In this document: in pieces, positions 14,011-22,977 of the stretch | How the letters are laid out: each line of letters starts with the position of its first letter | How positions within the stretch are numbered: position 1 is the stretch's first letter | Assembly (NCBI RefSeq): GCF_001953885.1 | Contig: NZ_MQUS01000030.1 | Span: forward strand, 1-64,000 | Length of the DNA: 64,000 nt | Direction of reading: 5' to 3' | Source: Streptomyces sp. IMTB 2501 | Lineage (GTDB): Bacteria; Actinomycetota; Actinomycetes; Streptomycetales; Streptomycetaceae | Position numbers and translations under genes: made by a program | Notes under the pieces: generated by a model | Seen by the model: the letters and a program-made list of their open reading frames with translations, nothing else | The model's database searches: none | Told to the model about the DNA's origin: nothing

Positions 14011-16848
14011 GTGGGCGGTTCGGGGCTGGAGACGCGAGACCAGGCGGAATGGTTCACCCAACCCGTACGAGGCATCGCCCGGCCCTGGCGGGACGAGCTG
14101 GCCCGGCGGCTGGCCGACGTGGACGCACTCGGCCGGGAAGAGCGGGACGTGGTGCTGGAGGCCGGGCACACCGCCTTGCTCAGGTCCTTGCACGCCAAGC
14201 TCTCCCGCCTGCTCCTGATCGAGTTGCACGCGCTGCGTCTGGCGGCAGGTGAGGGGGGAACAGCGGGTGGCGGGGCGGCCGTCACCGACAGGGAGACGTG
14301 GTCCGCGTTCATCGAGCAGGCCAGCGAGCCGGGCTACCTCGACCGGCTGGCCGGCCGGTACCCGAGCCTCGGCCGGCGGATCGCGTCCGTGGCGCGGCCG
14401 TCGGTGGAGGCGACGGCGGCGTTCGCGACACGGCTCGCCGCGGACCGCGCGCTGCTGGCGCCGTTGCTGGGCCGATCGCCGGGGGAGATGCGCGCCGTCG
14501 GCTTCGGCGCGGGCGACAGCCACCGGGGCGGACTGACCGTCAGCCGGGTCGACTTCGCGGGCGGAAGTGTCATGTACAAGCCCCGGCCGTCCGGGATCGA
14601 CGTGGCACTGGGCGCCCTGCTCGATGAGCTGTTCATGGACTTCCCCGGTGCCCCGGCGGCGGACGAGCAGATCCGTGTCCCGCGAACTCTGGCGCGCGAG
14701 GGCTACGGCTGGGCCGAGTTCGTCCCCCACCGGTACTGCGTGGACGACGCCGAACTCGCCGCGTTCTACCGCGGTGTCGGACACTGGCTGGCCGTCCTCC
14801 GGCTCATCGGCGGCACCGACATGCACGCCGAGAACATGATCGCCGCGGGTCCGCTGCCGGTGATCGTGGATGCGGAGACACTCTTCGACGCCCCGGCGCC
14901 GTTCCCGCCCAGCGGCCGGGGCGACGCGGTGGACGTGGCCGCGGCGGCGATCCGCCGTACGGTGCTGCGGACCGGACTGCTGCCCGTACGCGGCACCGGG
15001 TTCGCGCTCGGCGGAGTGGACATCTCCGGAGTCGGGGCGCTGCCCGGTCAGCAGCCACTGATCCCGAACCCGGTGATCGCGGACGGCGGCACTGCGGCGG
15101 CCCGCTTCCAGGTGGACCTGGTGGCGATGCCCGTCACGGGCAACCACCCCAGCCCCACTCCGGTCCTGAGCACGTACTGGGACCGGATCCTGGCCGGCTT
15201 CCGCGAGATGACCGCGCATCTGCACCGGCCCGGTCAGGACCCGTACCGGCTGCTGCGCCGCTTCGAGGGCACCCGGGCGCGGCGTATCCGGCGGCCGACG
15301 CAAGCGTACGTCGACATCGGGCGGATGCTGTGGCATCCGGGGTCGTTGCACGACGAGGCGGCAGCCGTCGAGCGGGCCCGGGACATCCTGCTGCGCAACG
15401 CCGAGGTGCTGCCCGGCGCGCCCACCGACCGCGCGACCATCGACAGCGAGATCGCGGACCTGCTGGCCGGTGACGTACCGATGTTCACTTTCGTGGTGGA
15501 CACGACCGCTGTACGCGACACGGTCGAGGACTGGCGCACCGCCGATCTGGCGCTGGAGGAGGCGGTGATCCAGGACGCGCTGGTGGGTGCCTACCTCAAC
15601 GAGCGTTCGCTGCCCGCCCGGGTGCAGGCCGCCTCCCGTGACCCGCACGCCCGCGACCGGGAGCGGCGCCGCCGGGACCTGGCCGCGCAGATGGTACGGC
15701 GGCTGTGCGACGGTGCGGTGCGCGGCGCGGACGGTACGGTCACCTGGATCAGCCCCGTCTTCACTCCCGCCGGTTGGTCCATCCGGGTGCTGCCCGCCGA
15801 CCTCTACACCGGACAGGGCGGGGTCGCGCTGACGCTCGCGGAGTACCTGACCGAGGTACGGGCCGGCCGGGCCGACGACATGCCCGGCGTGGCCGAGACG
15901 TTCGAGGGCGCCCTGCGCGTGCTGCTCGGCACCGAGGACCTCACGCCGACGCCGTCGGCCGGGGCGTTCAGCGGTGCCGCTTCCCAGGTGTGGACGTGGC
16001 TGGCGCTGCACCGGGTGCTCGGTGAGGACTCGCTGCTGGAGCGGGCCGCAGAGCGGGCGCAGCTGCTCGCCGAGGGCGCTCCGCTGGTCGAGGAGGACAT
16101 CGAGGTGGACCTGCTCAACGGGGTCGCCGGCGCCATCGTCCCCCTGCTCGACCTGGCCACCGCGACCGGGCAGGACCGGTGGCTCGGCGCCGCCGCGCAC
16201 ATCGGGCGCCGGCTGACCGGGCTGGCCACGCTCGACGCGAGCGGCGCCCGCTGGACGACCCGGCTCAACCCCGAGGGCATCGGCGGCTTCGCCCACGGCG
16301 CCACCGGCATCGGCTGGGCGCTGGCCCGGCTCGCCCTCAGCGACGCCGGCTGCGTGGCCGAACGCCGCCGCTGGAGGCGCCTCGCGCAGCAAGCCTTCGC
16401 CTTCCAGGAGTCCCTCTGGCAGCCCGAACAGGGCAATTGGCTCGACGTCCGGATCGGCGCCGAGGAGGACTTCTTCACCAGCTGGTGCCACGGCAGCGCG
16501 GGGATCGGTATCGGCATGCTCGACCTGCACCGGCGCATGGGTGATCCCGCCCATCTCGACATGGCCCACCGCGCCGCACGCGCCTGCGCCGCCGAGGGCT
16601 TCGGCTGGAGCCATACCCTCTGCCATGGCGACCTCGGCCTCTGGGAGTTCCTCACCTCCTTGGGCTTCGGTGACCCCTCGCACCTCGACGCGGAGATCCT
16701 CACCGGTCTCGAACAGCGTGGCCCCGTCGGCGGGTTGGCCCGCGAGGCGTTCTCGCCCAGCCTCATGTCCGGCCTCGCGGGCGTCCTGCACACGCTCCTG
16801 CGCATGCATCCTGCGGCGGACCTGCCCAATCCCTTGCTCCTGGACTGA
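14011..16848 (+). CDS. Class II lanthipeptide synthetase LanM
   Basis: A 945-aa bifunctional enzyme from GTG 14011 (GGAAGGTGG just upstream); the frame is open further upstream to 13864 but that extension looks non-coding. The N-terminal dehydratase half (about 60-560) carries the kinase-like residues of LanM: G-D-S-H-R-G-G, V-M-Y-K-P-R, D-M-H-A-E-N and V-D-A-E-T, used to phosphorylate and eliminate Ser/Thr hydroxyls. The C-terminal LanC-like cyclase (about 590-945) has the zinc ligands Cys826 (S-W-C-H-G) and Cys871-His872 (L-C-H-G). All key residues seem intact. Its substrate is most likely the precursor at 13554. No LanT-type transporter/protease or immunity gene is adjacent, so export must use another locus or another mechanism. 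Confidence 0.95.
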   Translation: MGGSGLETRDQAEWFTQPVRGIARPWRDELARRLADVDALGREERDVVLEAGHTALLRSLHAKLSRLLLIELHALRLAAGEGGTAGGGAAVTDRETWSAFIEQASEPGYLDRLAGRYPSLGRRIASVARPSVEATAAFATRLAADRALLAPLLGRSPGEMRAVGFGAGDSHRGGLTVSRVDFAGGSVMYKPRPSGIDVALGALLDELFMDFPGAPAADEQIRVPRTLAREGYGWAEFVPHRYCVDDAELAAFYRGVGHWLAVLRLIGGTDMHAENMIAAGPLPVIVDAETLFDAPAPFPPSGRGDAVDVAAAAIRRTVLRTGLLPVRGTGFALGGVDISGVGALPGQQPLIPNPVIADGGTAAARFQVDLVAMPVTGNHPSPTPVLSTYWDRILAGFREMTAHLHRPGQDPYRLLRRFEGTRARRIRRPTQAYVDIGRMLWHPGSLHDEAAAVERARDILLRNAEVLPGAPTDRATIDSEIADLLAGDVPMFTFVVDTTAVRDTVEDWRTADLALEEAVIQDALVGAYLNERSLPARVQAASRDPHARDRERRRRDLAAQMVRRLCDGAVRGADGTVTWISPVFTPAGWSIRVLPADLYTGQGGVALTLAEYLTEVRAGRADDMPGVAETFEGALRVLLGTEDLTPTPSAGAFSGAASQVWTWLALHRVLGEDSLLERAAERAQLLAEGAPLVEEDIEVDLLNGVAGAIVPLLDLATATGQDRWLGAAAHIGRRLTGLATLDASGARWTTRLNPEGIGGFAHGATGIGWALARLALSDAGCVAERRRWRRLAQQAFAFQESLWQPEQGNWLDVRIGAEEDFFTSWCHGSAGIGIGMLDLHRRMGDPAHLDMAHRAARACAAEGFGWSHTLCHGDLGLWEFLTSLGFGDPSHLDAEILTGLEQRGPVGGLAREAFSPSLMSGLAGVLHTLLRMHPAADLPNPLLLD

Positions 16849-17249
16849 AGCCGCAACAGCGGCCAGGAACCGGGTGGGTCGTGATCGTGCACGTGTGGCG
16901 AGCGCCCGCCGGGGCCGTAGCGGCGCACGCCCGTGCGCGGTGGGCGGCGTGGACCGCGTGGCACCGGGCACGCGAAGGGGGGCGAGCCGATTCTCCAGCT
17001 CTGCGGCCGGAGTCCAGGCCGCCCCGGCGTTCGGCGCTCTCCAGCTCCCGCACCGCGGACACCAGACAGCGCTCGGCGGCCACGCGTTGGCGCTCGACCC
17101 CCGCGAGCAGACGCCGCAGGCCGTTCTCCGGCTGTCGTGTACTGCCGACCAAGTCATGACTCGGCCCACTACGCTGCTCGCTACACGCTCTGCGTAAAAA
17201 GCGCGGTCGGTTCCCGGTGCTTCGGCGGTCGGGTGGTGAGGGGCGATGC
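16849..17249. other. Intergenic, no gene seen
   Basis: About 400 bp between lanM and the TPR gene. A helical-looking frame on the minus strand (around 17000-17150) has no start signal or recognised domain. I see no transporter or short precursor-like frame. Confidence 0.4.
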
Positions 17250-18941
17250 ATGGACTATTACGATCTCGGCACGTACAGCCGCCCCGTGACGACTTCCTCG
17301 CCCGAGGCGCAACTCTGGTTCGACCGCGGACTGGTCTGGACATACGCCTTCAACCACGAGGAAGCCGTCGCCTGCTTCGAAGCCGCCGCGGCGGCCGACC
17401 CCGGCTGTGCCATGGCGCACTGGGGCATCGCGTACGCACTCGGCCCCAACTACAACAAGCCGTGGGAGTTCTTCGACGAGCGGGACCTCGTACGCACCGT
17501 CGAACGCACCCACGCCGCCGTGGAACTCGCCCACGAGAAGGCGGAAGCCGGCGCCACGCCCGTCGAACGAGCTCTGATCGGCGCGTTGCGTGCCCGCTAT
17601 CCGCAGACGGAGGCCGTCGACGACTGTGCCGTGTGGAACGCGCCGTACGCCGACAGGATGAGAGCCGTCTACGAACTCGCCCAGGACGACCCCGACATCA
17701 CCACCCTGTACGCCGACGCGCTGATGAACCTCACCCCTTGGCGGTTGTGGAACCTGCGGACCGGTGAGCCGGCCGAAGGCGCCCGCACGCTTGAGGCCAA
17801 GGCCGTCCTGGACCGGGCCGCCGCGACAGACGCCGGGGCGGGACACCCTGGCATCCTGCACATGTACATCCACCTGATGGAGATGTCCCCGACGCCCGAG
17901 GCTGCCCTGCCCGTCGCCGACCGGCTGCGCGGCCTGGTGCCCGACGCCGGCCATCTGCAGCACATGCCTTCACACATCGAGGTGCTCTGCGGCGACTACC
18001 GCCGCGTGGTGTCGGACAACGACGACGCGATCGTCGCCGACGAGAAGTTCCACGCGCGGGCCGGGGCCATGAACTTCTACACGCTGTACCGGTCGCACAA
18101 CTACCATTTCAAGATCTACGGCGCGATGTTCCTCGGCCAGTTCCGGACCGCTCTGGAGGCCGCTGCCCAGTTGGCGGCGTCCATCCCCGAGGAACTGCTG
18201 CGGGTGCAGAGCCCGCCCATGGCCGACTGGCTGGAGGGGTTCCTCGCCATGCGGGTCCATGTACTGATCCGCTTCGGCCGCTGGAGCGACATCCTGCGGA
18301 CGCCCATGCCCGCCGACCCGGAGCTCTGCAGCGTGAGCACGGCGATGCTGCACTACGCCCGAGGCGTCGCGTTCGCGGCCACCGGCCATATCGCCGAGGC
18401 CGAGGCCGAACGCCGGGTGTTCGGCGAGGCGGTCGCCCGGGTGCCGCAGACACGCATGCTGTTCAACAACACCTGTGCCGACATTCTGGCGATCGCGTCA
18501 GCGATGCTCGACGGTGAACTCGAATACCGCAAGGGCGACCATGACGCCGCCTTCGCCGCGCTCAGGCGGTCGATCGAATTGGACGACAACCTTCCCTACG
18601 ACGAGCCGTGGGGATGGATGCAGCCCACCCGGCACGCATACGGCGCCCTGCTTCTGGAGCGGGGGCGCGTCGCCGAGGCGGAGGCGGTCTACCGGGCCGA
18701 CCTGGGACTCGACGACACCCTTCCACGCGCATTGCAGCACCCGGACAATGTCTGGGCCCTGCACGGGCTGCACGAATGTCTGGTCCGGCTGGGCAAGGCG
18801 GGAGAGGCGCAGATCGTGGCGCAGAAGTTGAAGATCGCCGTCGTGATGGCGGACGTGTCGGTCGGGGCGTCCTGCTTCTGCCGCCTCGACGCGGTCTCGG
18901 ACACCGTCGGCGGAGGCGGTTGCTGCACGATGGAACACTGA
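17250..18941 (+). CDS. Tetratricopeptide-repeat protein
   Basis: A 563-aa cytoplasmic protein from ATG 17250 (GAGGGG upstream). It is helical throughout with TPR-like pairs, for example A-F-N-H-E-E-A-V-A-C-F-E-A-A at about 35-50 and another repeat set in the C-terminal third (R-K-G-D-H-D-A-A-F-A-A-L). A conserved H-M-P-S-H segment lies near the middle. The C-terminus is cysteine-rich (A-S-C-F-C-R, G-G-C-C-T). It is in the same direction as lanM but 401 nt away, so co-transcription is uncertain. No enzyme motif is visible; protein interaction is the only role that can be inferred. Confidence 0.8.
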   Translation: MDYYDLGTYSRPVTTSSPEAQLWFDRGLVWTYAFNHEEAVACFEAAAAADPGCAMAHWGIAYALGPNYNKPWEFFDERDLVRTVERTHAAVELAHEKAEAGATPVERALIGALRARYPQTEAVDDCAVWNAPYADRMRAVYELAQDDPDITTLYADALMNLTPWRLWNLRTGEPAEGARTLEAKAVLDRAAATDAGAGHPGILHMYIHLMEMSPTPEAALPVADRLRGLVPDAGHLQHMPSHIEVLCGDYRRVVSDNDDAIVADEKFHARAGAMNFYTLYRSHNYHFKIYGAMFLGQFRTALEAAAQLAASIPEELLRVQSPPMADWLEGFLAMRVHVLIRFGRWSDILRTPMPADPELCSVSTAMLHYARGVAFAATGHIAEAEAERRVFGEAVARVPQTRMLFNNTCADILAIASAMLDGELEYRKGDHDAAFAALRRSIELDDNLPYDEPWGWMQPTRHAYGALLLERGRVAEAEAVYRADLGLDDTLPRALQHPDNVWALHGLHECLVRLGKAGEAQIVAQKLKIAVVMADVSVGASCFCRLDAVSDTVGGGGCCTMEH

Positions 18942-18949
18942 GCCGTCAC

Positions 18950-18970
18950 AAGACGGCCAGGGGCGTCTTT
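18950..18970 (+). terminator. Hairpin after the TPR gene
   Basis: AAGACG (18950-18955) and CGTCTT (18964-18969) form a 6-bp stem with an 8-nt loop ending in T-rich sequence, 9 nt after the stop codon. Confidence 0.45.
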
Positions 18971-19407
18971 CTGCGAGCGCCTCGCGCAGCCGACAAAGTG
19001 TCACCTGCCTCGGCCTCGGAAGTACGGTCAGCTCTGACGCTGGTGGGAGTGGCAACGCTGGCGCGGTCGGCAACCGAGGGTCCGACAAGGATCCGTCCGG
19101 CTCGCGGCCGCATAGCCGGGCGACGAGCACGTGGCCGGGTAGGACACAGTCGCAACTTCCTGCGCACCCGCTCCGCCCGGACCACCCGAACCCGGTGGGG
19201 CCGCCCGCCTGGCCGGAGTCCCTTTCCCGGAGAGGGCGACGCGCCCCGTTTGTTTTCGCACAAGGGCCGATGCCTCGCTCTCGGCTACGGTGCGGAGTGT
19301 CCAGCCGGGAGCCGGGCCGCTTCTGGCGGCACGCGGGTGCTGCGCAGTCGCACGCGCCCCCGTACAGCCTGTGCCGGGCGGCGGCCGTCCGTCCCCGGGA
19401 CCTGCGG
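18971..19407. other. Intergenic, no gene seen
   Basis: Nothing recognisable between the TPR gene terminator and the promoter of the PadR gene. Confidence 0.4.
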
Positions 19408-19435
19408 GGGACGGCGCGCACCGGCTCCGTAGACT
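19408..19435 (+). promoter_or_regulatory. Promoter for a leaderless padR-type mRNA
   Basis: GGGACG (19408-19413) and TAGACT (19430-19435) are 16 bp apart, and the GTG start follows the -10 box after only 6 nt with no ribosome binding site. This is the usual layout of leaderless Streptomyces regulator transcripts. Confidence 0.5.
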
Positions 19436-19441
19436 GCCGGT

Positions 19442-20050
19442 GTGGCTGACCAGAGGATGAGCGGTGCGAAGAGCGGTGGCGATGTGGAGCGCCCGGCCCT
19501 CCCGGCGACCAGCTGGGCGGTGCTCGGACTGCTCTCCTTCGGTGAGGAGCTGTCCGGGTACGACCTGAAGAAGTGGGCGGACTGGTCGCTGCGCTTCTTC
19601 TACTGGAGCCCTTCGTTCAGCCAGATCTACGGTGAGCTCAAGCGCCTGGAGAACGCCGGTTACGTCACCTCGCGGATGGTCGCGCAGGAGACCGGCAACC
19701 GCGACAAGCGGGTCTACCGGATCACCGACGAGGGGATGGAGGCGGTCCGCGCCTGGGCGCGCGAGGCACCGGTGGAACCACCGGTGCTCAAGCACGGCGT
19801 CATGCTACGACTGTGGCTCGGCCACCTGCTGGAACCGGAGCAGATGCGCGAAGTGCTCGCCCGGCACCGGGAGTACGCCGAGACCATGCGGCAGCGTGCC
19901 GAGGCCGACGCCGAGGGCGGCCGTGCCGAGGAGGCGTGGGCCTACCCCGTGCTCACCCTCAAGTGGGCGGAGCGGTACTACGCCTCGGAGCGGGACCTGG
20001 CCGACGCGATGCTGGCGGACCTGGAAGAGCTGGAACGCAGGCGCCCGTAG
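19442..20050 (+). CDS. PadR-family transcriptional regulator
   Basis: A 202-aa protein with an N-terminal winged helix (about 18-90; S-G-Y-D-L-K-K, S-F-S-Q-I-Y-G-E-L-K-R-L-E-N-A-G-Y-V) and the C-terminal helical dimer domain of the longer PadR subfamily. PadR proteins repress genes for phenolic or other stress compounds and release DNA on ligand binding. The GTG at 19442 lies 6 nt after a -10 box, so translation is probably leaderless; an ATG at 19457 is the alternative. It converges on, and overlaps by 73 bp, a flavin reductase gene whose upstream region contains an AT-rich palindrome, a plausible target. Confidence 0.85.
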   Translation: MADQRMSGAKSGGDVERPALPATSWAVLGLLSFGEELSGYDLKKWADWSLRFFYWSPSFSQIYGELKRLENAGYVTSRMVAQETGNRDKRVYRITDEGMEAVRAWAREAPVEPPVLKHGVMLRLWLGHLLEPEQMREVLARHREYAETMRQRAEADAEGGRAEEAWAYPVLTLKWAERYYASERDLADAMLADLEELERRRP

Positions 20051-20556
20051 GTCCTGCGGAAGTACAGGAGCGGGTCGGTGTCCCGGACGCGGTCAGCGGA
20101 CGCCGGCGCGGTGACCCTGCCGAGTGCGATCACGTGGTCGCCGCCGGGGAAGGTCCCCGCCAGGTCGCACTCGATTGTCGCGAGCGCCCCGTCGAGCAGT
20201 GGTGCGCCGTTCAGGCCGGGCTGCCAGTCGACCCCGGCGAACTTGTCCCCGCCGGTCACGGCGAACTGCCGGCACAACTGCTGCTGGTCGGCCGAGAGGA
20301 CGTTGACGGCGAAGCGCCCGGCCGCGCGGATCTTCGGCCAGGTGGACGACGTCTGTGCCGGGCAGAAGCACACCAGGGGCGGGTCCAGCGACACCGAGGA
20401 GAACGATTGGACGGCCATTCCGGCGGGTCGTCCGTCGGGCTGCGTCGCGGTGATCACCGCGACCCCGGTGCAGAAGCTGCTGAGCACCTCCCGCATCGCC
20501 GCCTCATCGACCTGCGAGGTCCGCGGGGGAACGGCCTTGGGGGTGAGTATGGACAT
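19978..20556 (-). CDS. Flavin reductase (FMN-binding split barrel)
   Basis: A 192-aa protein from ATG 20556 (AGAGGAAGC upstream). It has the HpaC/HsaB-type split-barrel pattern: S-S-F-C-T-G-V-A-V-I-T-A, S-F-S-S-V-S-L-D-P-P-L-V, F-A-V-N-V-L and D-H-V-I-A-L-G-R-V. These enzymes use NAD(P)H to supply reduced FMN or FAD to a partner monooxygenase. No monooxygenase oxygenase subunit is adjacent. Proximity to a steroid-ring catabolic cluster suggests an HsaB-like role but does not prove it. The last ~20 residues (Ser/Arg-rich) are antisense to the padR gene and exceed the normal family end, so the true domain stops near Y-G-R-L. Confidence 0.85.
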   Translation of the reverse strand: MSILTPKAVPPRTSQVDEAAMREVLSSFCTGVAVITATQPDGRPAGMAVQSFSSVSLDPPLVCFCPAQTSSTWPKIRAAGRFAVNVLSADQQQLCRQFAVTGGDKFAGVDWQPGLNGAPLLDGALATIECDLAGTFPGGDHVIALGRVTAPASADRVRDTDPLLYFRRTYGRLRSSSSRSASIASARSRSEA

Positions 20557-20577
20557 TGCTTCCTCTCATAGACCTAG

Positions 20578-20591
20578 TAGAAATATTTCTA
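20578..20591. promoter_or_regulatory. Perfect AT-rich palindrome (operator candidate)
   Basis: TAGAAATATTTCTA is a perfect 14-bp palindrome 22-35 bp upstream of the flavin reductase start, in strikingly AT-rich sequence for this genome. Position and symmetry suit a repressor such as the neighbouring PadR protein, an inference. Confidence 0.5.
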
Positions 20592-20647
20592 ATTGGAATA
20601 TCTGCATTGGGTGCCGGCCGGGCTCGTGCGTCAACCGCCGCGTTCGG

Positions 20648-21721
20648 TCAGGCCGGGGTGAGGCCCAGCCCGGCGGCCAGCCGGCTTCGGTGCCAGGCCG
20701 GTGGGCCGAAGAGCTGGCCCGAGCCGTGGGCACGTTTGAAGTAGTGGTGGGCGGCGTGCTCCCAGGTGATGGCAATGCCGCCGTGCAGCTGGATCATCTC
20801 GCCCGCGACTGCGGAAAACGCCTCCGAACAGGCGGACTTGGCGACGGCCGCGTAGCGGGGCAGTGCCGGTGAGTCGTCGGCGGCCGCGAACGCCGCTCCG
20901 AGCGCCGCCGAACGCGCCGACTCCACCAGCACGTACGCGTCCGCCAGCCGGTGCTTCACCGCTTGGAAGGAGCCGATGGGGCGGCCGAACTGGACGCGCT
21001 CCCGGGCGTAGGCGACCGTCAGCTCGAGGCAGCGCTCGGCCGCTCCTACCTGCTCGGCGGCCAGTGCCGTGCAGGCGAGGTCCAGGACGTGTGCCAGTGC
21101 CCTGTCACCCTGGCCGTCCGCACCGATCAGCCGCCCCTCGGCGCCGTCGAGGACGACCCGGGCCTGGGCCCGCGTCTGGTCCATCGAGACGGCCGCTTCG
21201 CGTCGCACGCCCGCGCCGTCCACGGCCACGTCGAAGAGCGAGACCCCGGCAGCCGTACGGGCCGCGACCAGCAGCACATCGGCCTCCGCTCCGTCCAGCA
21301 CGTGGTGCTTCGCCCCAGTGATCCGCCATGTCCCGCCGGGTCCGGGTACGGCGGCGGCCCGGATCGCCGAGGCGTCCCAGGAACTCTGCTCGGCCCACGC
21401 CAGCGCGCCCACCGTGCGGCCCTCCGCGAGGGGCGGAAGCAGCCGCGCACACGCCGCCCGGTCGCCGGACGCAAGCAGCGCCTGCACCGTGAGCACCGCC
21501 GAGCCGAGGTACGGCACGCGGCACAGCTCACGCCCCAACTCCTCCATGACCACGTGGACTTCCCGTGACCCGCAGCCCGCGCCGCCGTACTCGTCCGGGA
21601 CGGCCAGTGCCGCCACGCCGATCTGTTCGGTCAGGGGCCGCCAGGCCGCCGCGCCGTCATGACGTGCGAGCAGCGACCGCACGGCGGCCCGCAACTCTTG
21701 CTGTTCCTCCGTCAGCCTCAC
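20648..21721 (-). CDS. fadE33: Acyl-CoA dehydrogenase, FadE33-like
   Basis: A 357-aa acyl-CoA dehydrogenase from GTG 21721 (AAAGGAG upstream). It has the family's N-terminal helical domain (R-L-T-E-E-Q-Q-E-L-R), a middle beta domain and C-terminal F-G-R-P-I-G-S-F-Q-A-V-K-H-R-L and L-H-G-G-I-A-I-T-W-E-H. It is the last of three consecutive dehydrogenases whose order (fadE31-fadE32-fadE33) matches the mycobacterial KstR2 regulon, where they oxidise late ring-C/D intermediates; heteromeric assembly is likely. A 266-bp gap separates it from fadE32, with no gene seen, unlike the tight coupling upstream. Confidence 0.85.
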   Translation of the reverse strand: MRLTEEQQELRAAVRSLLARHDGAAAWRPLTEQIGVAALAVPDEYGGAGCGSREVHVVMEELGRELCRVPYLGSAVLTVQALLASGDRAACARLLPPLAEGRTVGALAWAEQSSWDASAIRAAAVPGPGGTWRITGAKHHVLDGAEADVLLVAARTAAGVSLFDVAVDGAGVRREAAVSMDQTRAQARVVLDGAEGRLIGADGQGDRALAHVLDLACTALAAEQVGAAERCLELTVAYARERVQFGRPIGSFQAVKHRLADAYVLVESARSAALGAAFAAADDSPALPRYAAVAKSACSEAFSAVAGEMIQLHGGIAITWEHAAHHYFKRAHGSGQLFGPPAWHRSRLAAGLGLTPA

Positions 21722-21987
21722 TCGGCTGCTCCTTTCCGTGGGGTTTCGAGCGGCGTGCCGCAGCGTGGATCCGGGCTCCCGCCGCCAGCGGAGTCGACGA
21801 CGGGCGGGGAGTGCGGCGGAGTCCACCTCCGACAGGTCCCGACCGCGGGTCTCGACGGTGCACCGGACGGTCAGGGCACTGATCACGCGGAACATCTCGG
21901 ACAGCAACGGTCCCGGCGGCGCGTACCTCGCGGACCGCATGACTCGATGCGCGGCAGAGCGGGGTCCGGTGCTGTGACCGGTCCTGC

Positions 21988-22977
21988 TCAGGGGGCGAGG
22001 ATGCGGGCGCGGCAGGCAGAGGGAGTGCCCCATGCGTCCCGGAGAGGGCGCGCTTTGCGGATCCAGAGGGAGAGGTCGAGCTCCTCGGTATATCCGACGG
22101 CTCCGTGAAGCTGCAGGGCTGTACGGGCCGCCGCGTACGCCGCCTCGCCGGCGGAGACTTTCGCCGCTGCGATCTCCCGGCCGGCGTCCGGATCCGACGT
22201 GGCCAGCGCGAGGGCCGCGGCGTGCAGAAGCGGCTCGGCGAACTCCAGGGCGATGAGCGTGTCGGCGAGCCGGTGCTTGACCGCCTGGAAGGATCCGATG
22301 GCGACCCCGAACTGGGTGCGTTGCCGGACGTAGCCGACGGTGCGCGTGAGGAGGGCTCGGCCCAGCCCGAGGGCCTGGGCGGCCGTGGCCAGGGCCGCGA
22401 CATCGGCGGCGTGCGCGGCCGCCGCGATCACTTCGGGCCCCCGGCCCAGGACGGTTCCGCCGTGTGGCCGGGCGAGTCGCCGAGCCGGGTCGAGGGACGG
22501 CTGGACCGGCCCGTGCCCGTCGGCCACCCGCAGCGTGTCGCCGTCGATGACGAACACCGCGTCGGACGCGTCCGCGTCCAGGGCGTAGGGGCTGCCCGTT
22601 CCCGGGACACACAGTGAGACGACTGCCTTGCCGGAGGCGATCTGCGGCAGCCACGTCCGCGTCACGTCACCGTCGTCCAGGCGATCGAGGAGTGCGGCTG
22701 CGGCCACCGTCTCCACCAGCGGCCCGGGCACCGCGTGGCGGCCCAGCTCGCCGAAGGCGACGGCGAGTTCGACGGGAAGCGGGCCGAGCCCGTCGTGCTG
22801 CTCCGGCACGGCGAGGGCGAAGACGCCGGCCTCGGCCAGGCGGGCCCACAGGGTGCGGCCGGGTGCGGTGTCCCCGTCCGCCCAGGCCCGTACGACCACC
22901 GAGGTGCCGGCCGCCTCCAGCAGGCCGTCCAGGGTGCGGCCGAACTCCCGCTGCTCGTCGTCGAGTAGGAACCGCAT
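21988..22977 (-). CDS. fadE32: Acyl-CoA dehydrogenase, FadE32-like
   Basis: A 329-aa short acyl-CoA dehydrogenase (M-R-F-L-L-D-D-E-Q-R-E-F; Q-F-G-V-A-I-G-S-F-Q-A-V-K-H-R-L; L-H-G-A-V-G-Y-T-E-E). The ATG at 22977 overlaps the previous stop codon in a TGATG junction, so it is translationally coupled to fadE31. In steroid degraders this type pairs with FadE31 or FadE33 as the alternate subunit of a heterotetramer that introduces a double bond in late acyl-CoA intermediates of ring C/D breakdown. The stretch between 21722 and 21987 downstream holds no recognisable gene. Confidence 0.85.
   Translation of the reverse strand: MRFLLDDEQREFGRTLDGLLEAAGTSVVVRAWADGDTAPGRTLWARLAEAGVFALAVPEQHDGLGPLPVELAVAFGELGRHAVPGPLVETVAAAALLDRLDDGDVTRTWLPQIASGKAVVSLCVPGTGSPYALDADASDAVFVIDGDTLRVADGHGPVQPSLDPARRLARPHGGTVLGRGPEVIAAAAHAADVAALATAAQALGLGRALLTRTVGYVRQRTQFGVAIGSFQAVKHRLADTLIALEFAEPLLHAAALALATSDPDAGREIAAAKVSAGEAAYAAARTALQLHGAVGYTEELDLSLWIRKARPLRDAWGTPSACRARILAP

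Noticed and set aside
16763..17251. 162-codon minus-strand frame with a helical segment
   Set aside because: No start signal, no family signature; overlaps the lanM 3' end.
13921..17343. 1140-codon open frame on the minus strand
   Set aside because: It is antisense to the well-supported LanM gene, has no recognisable domain and arises from GC-rich third-position bias.
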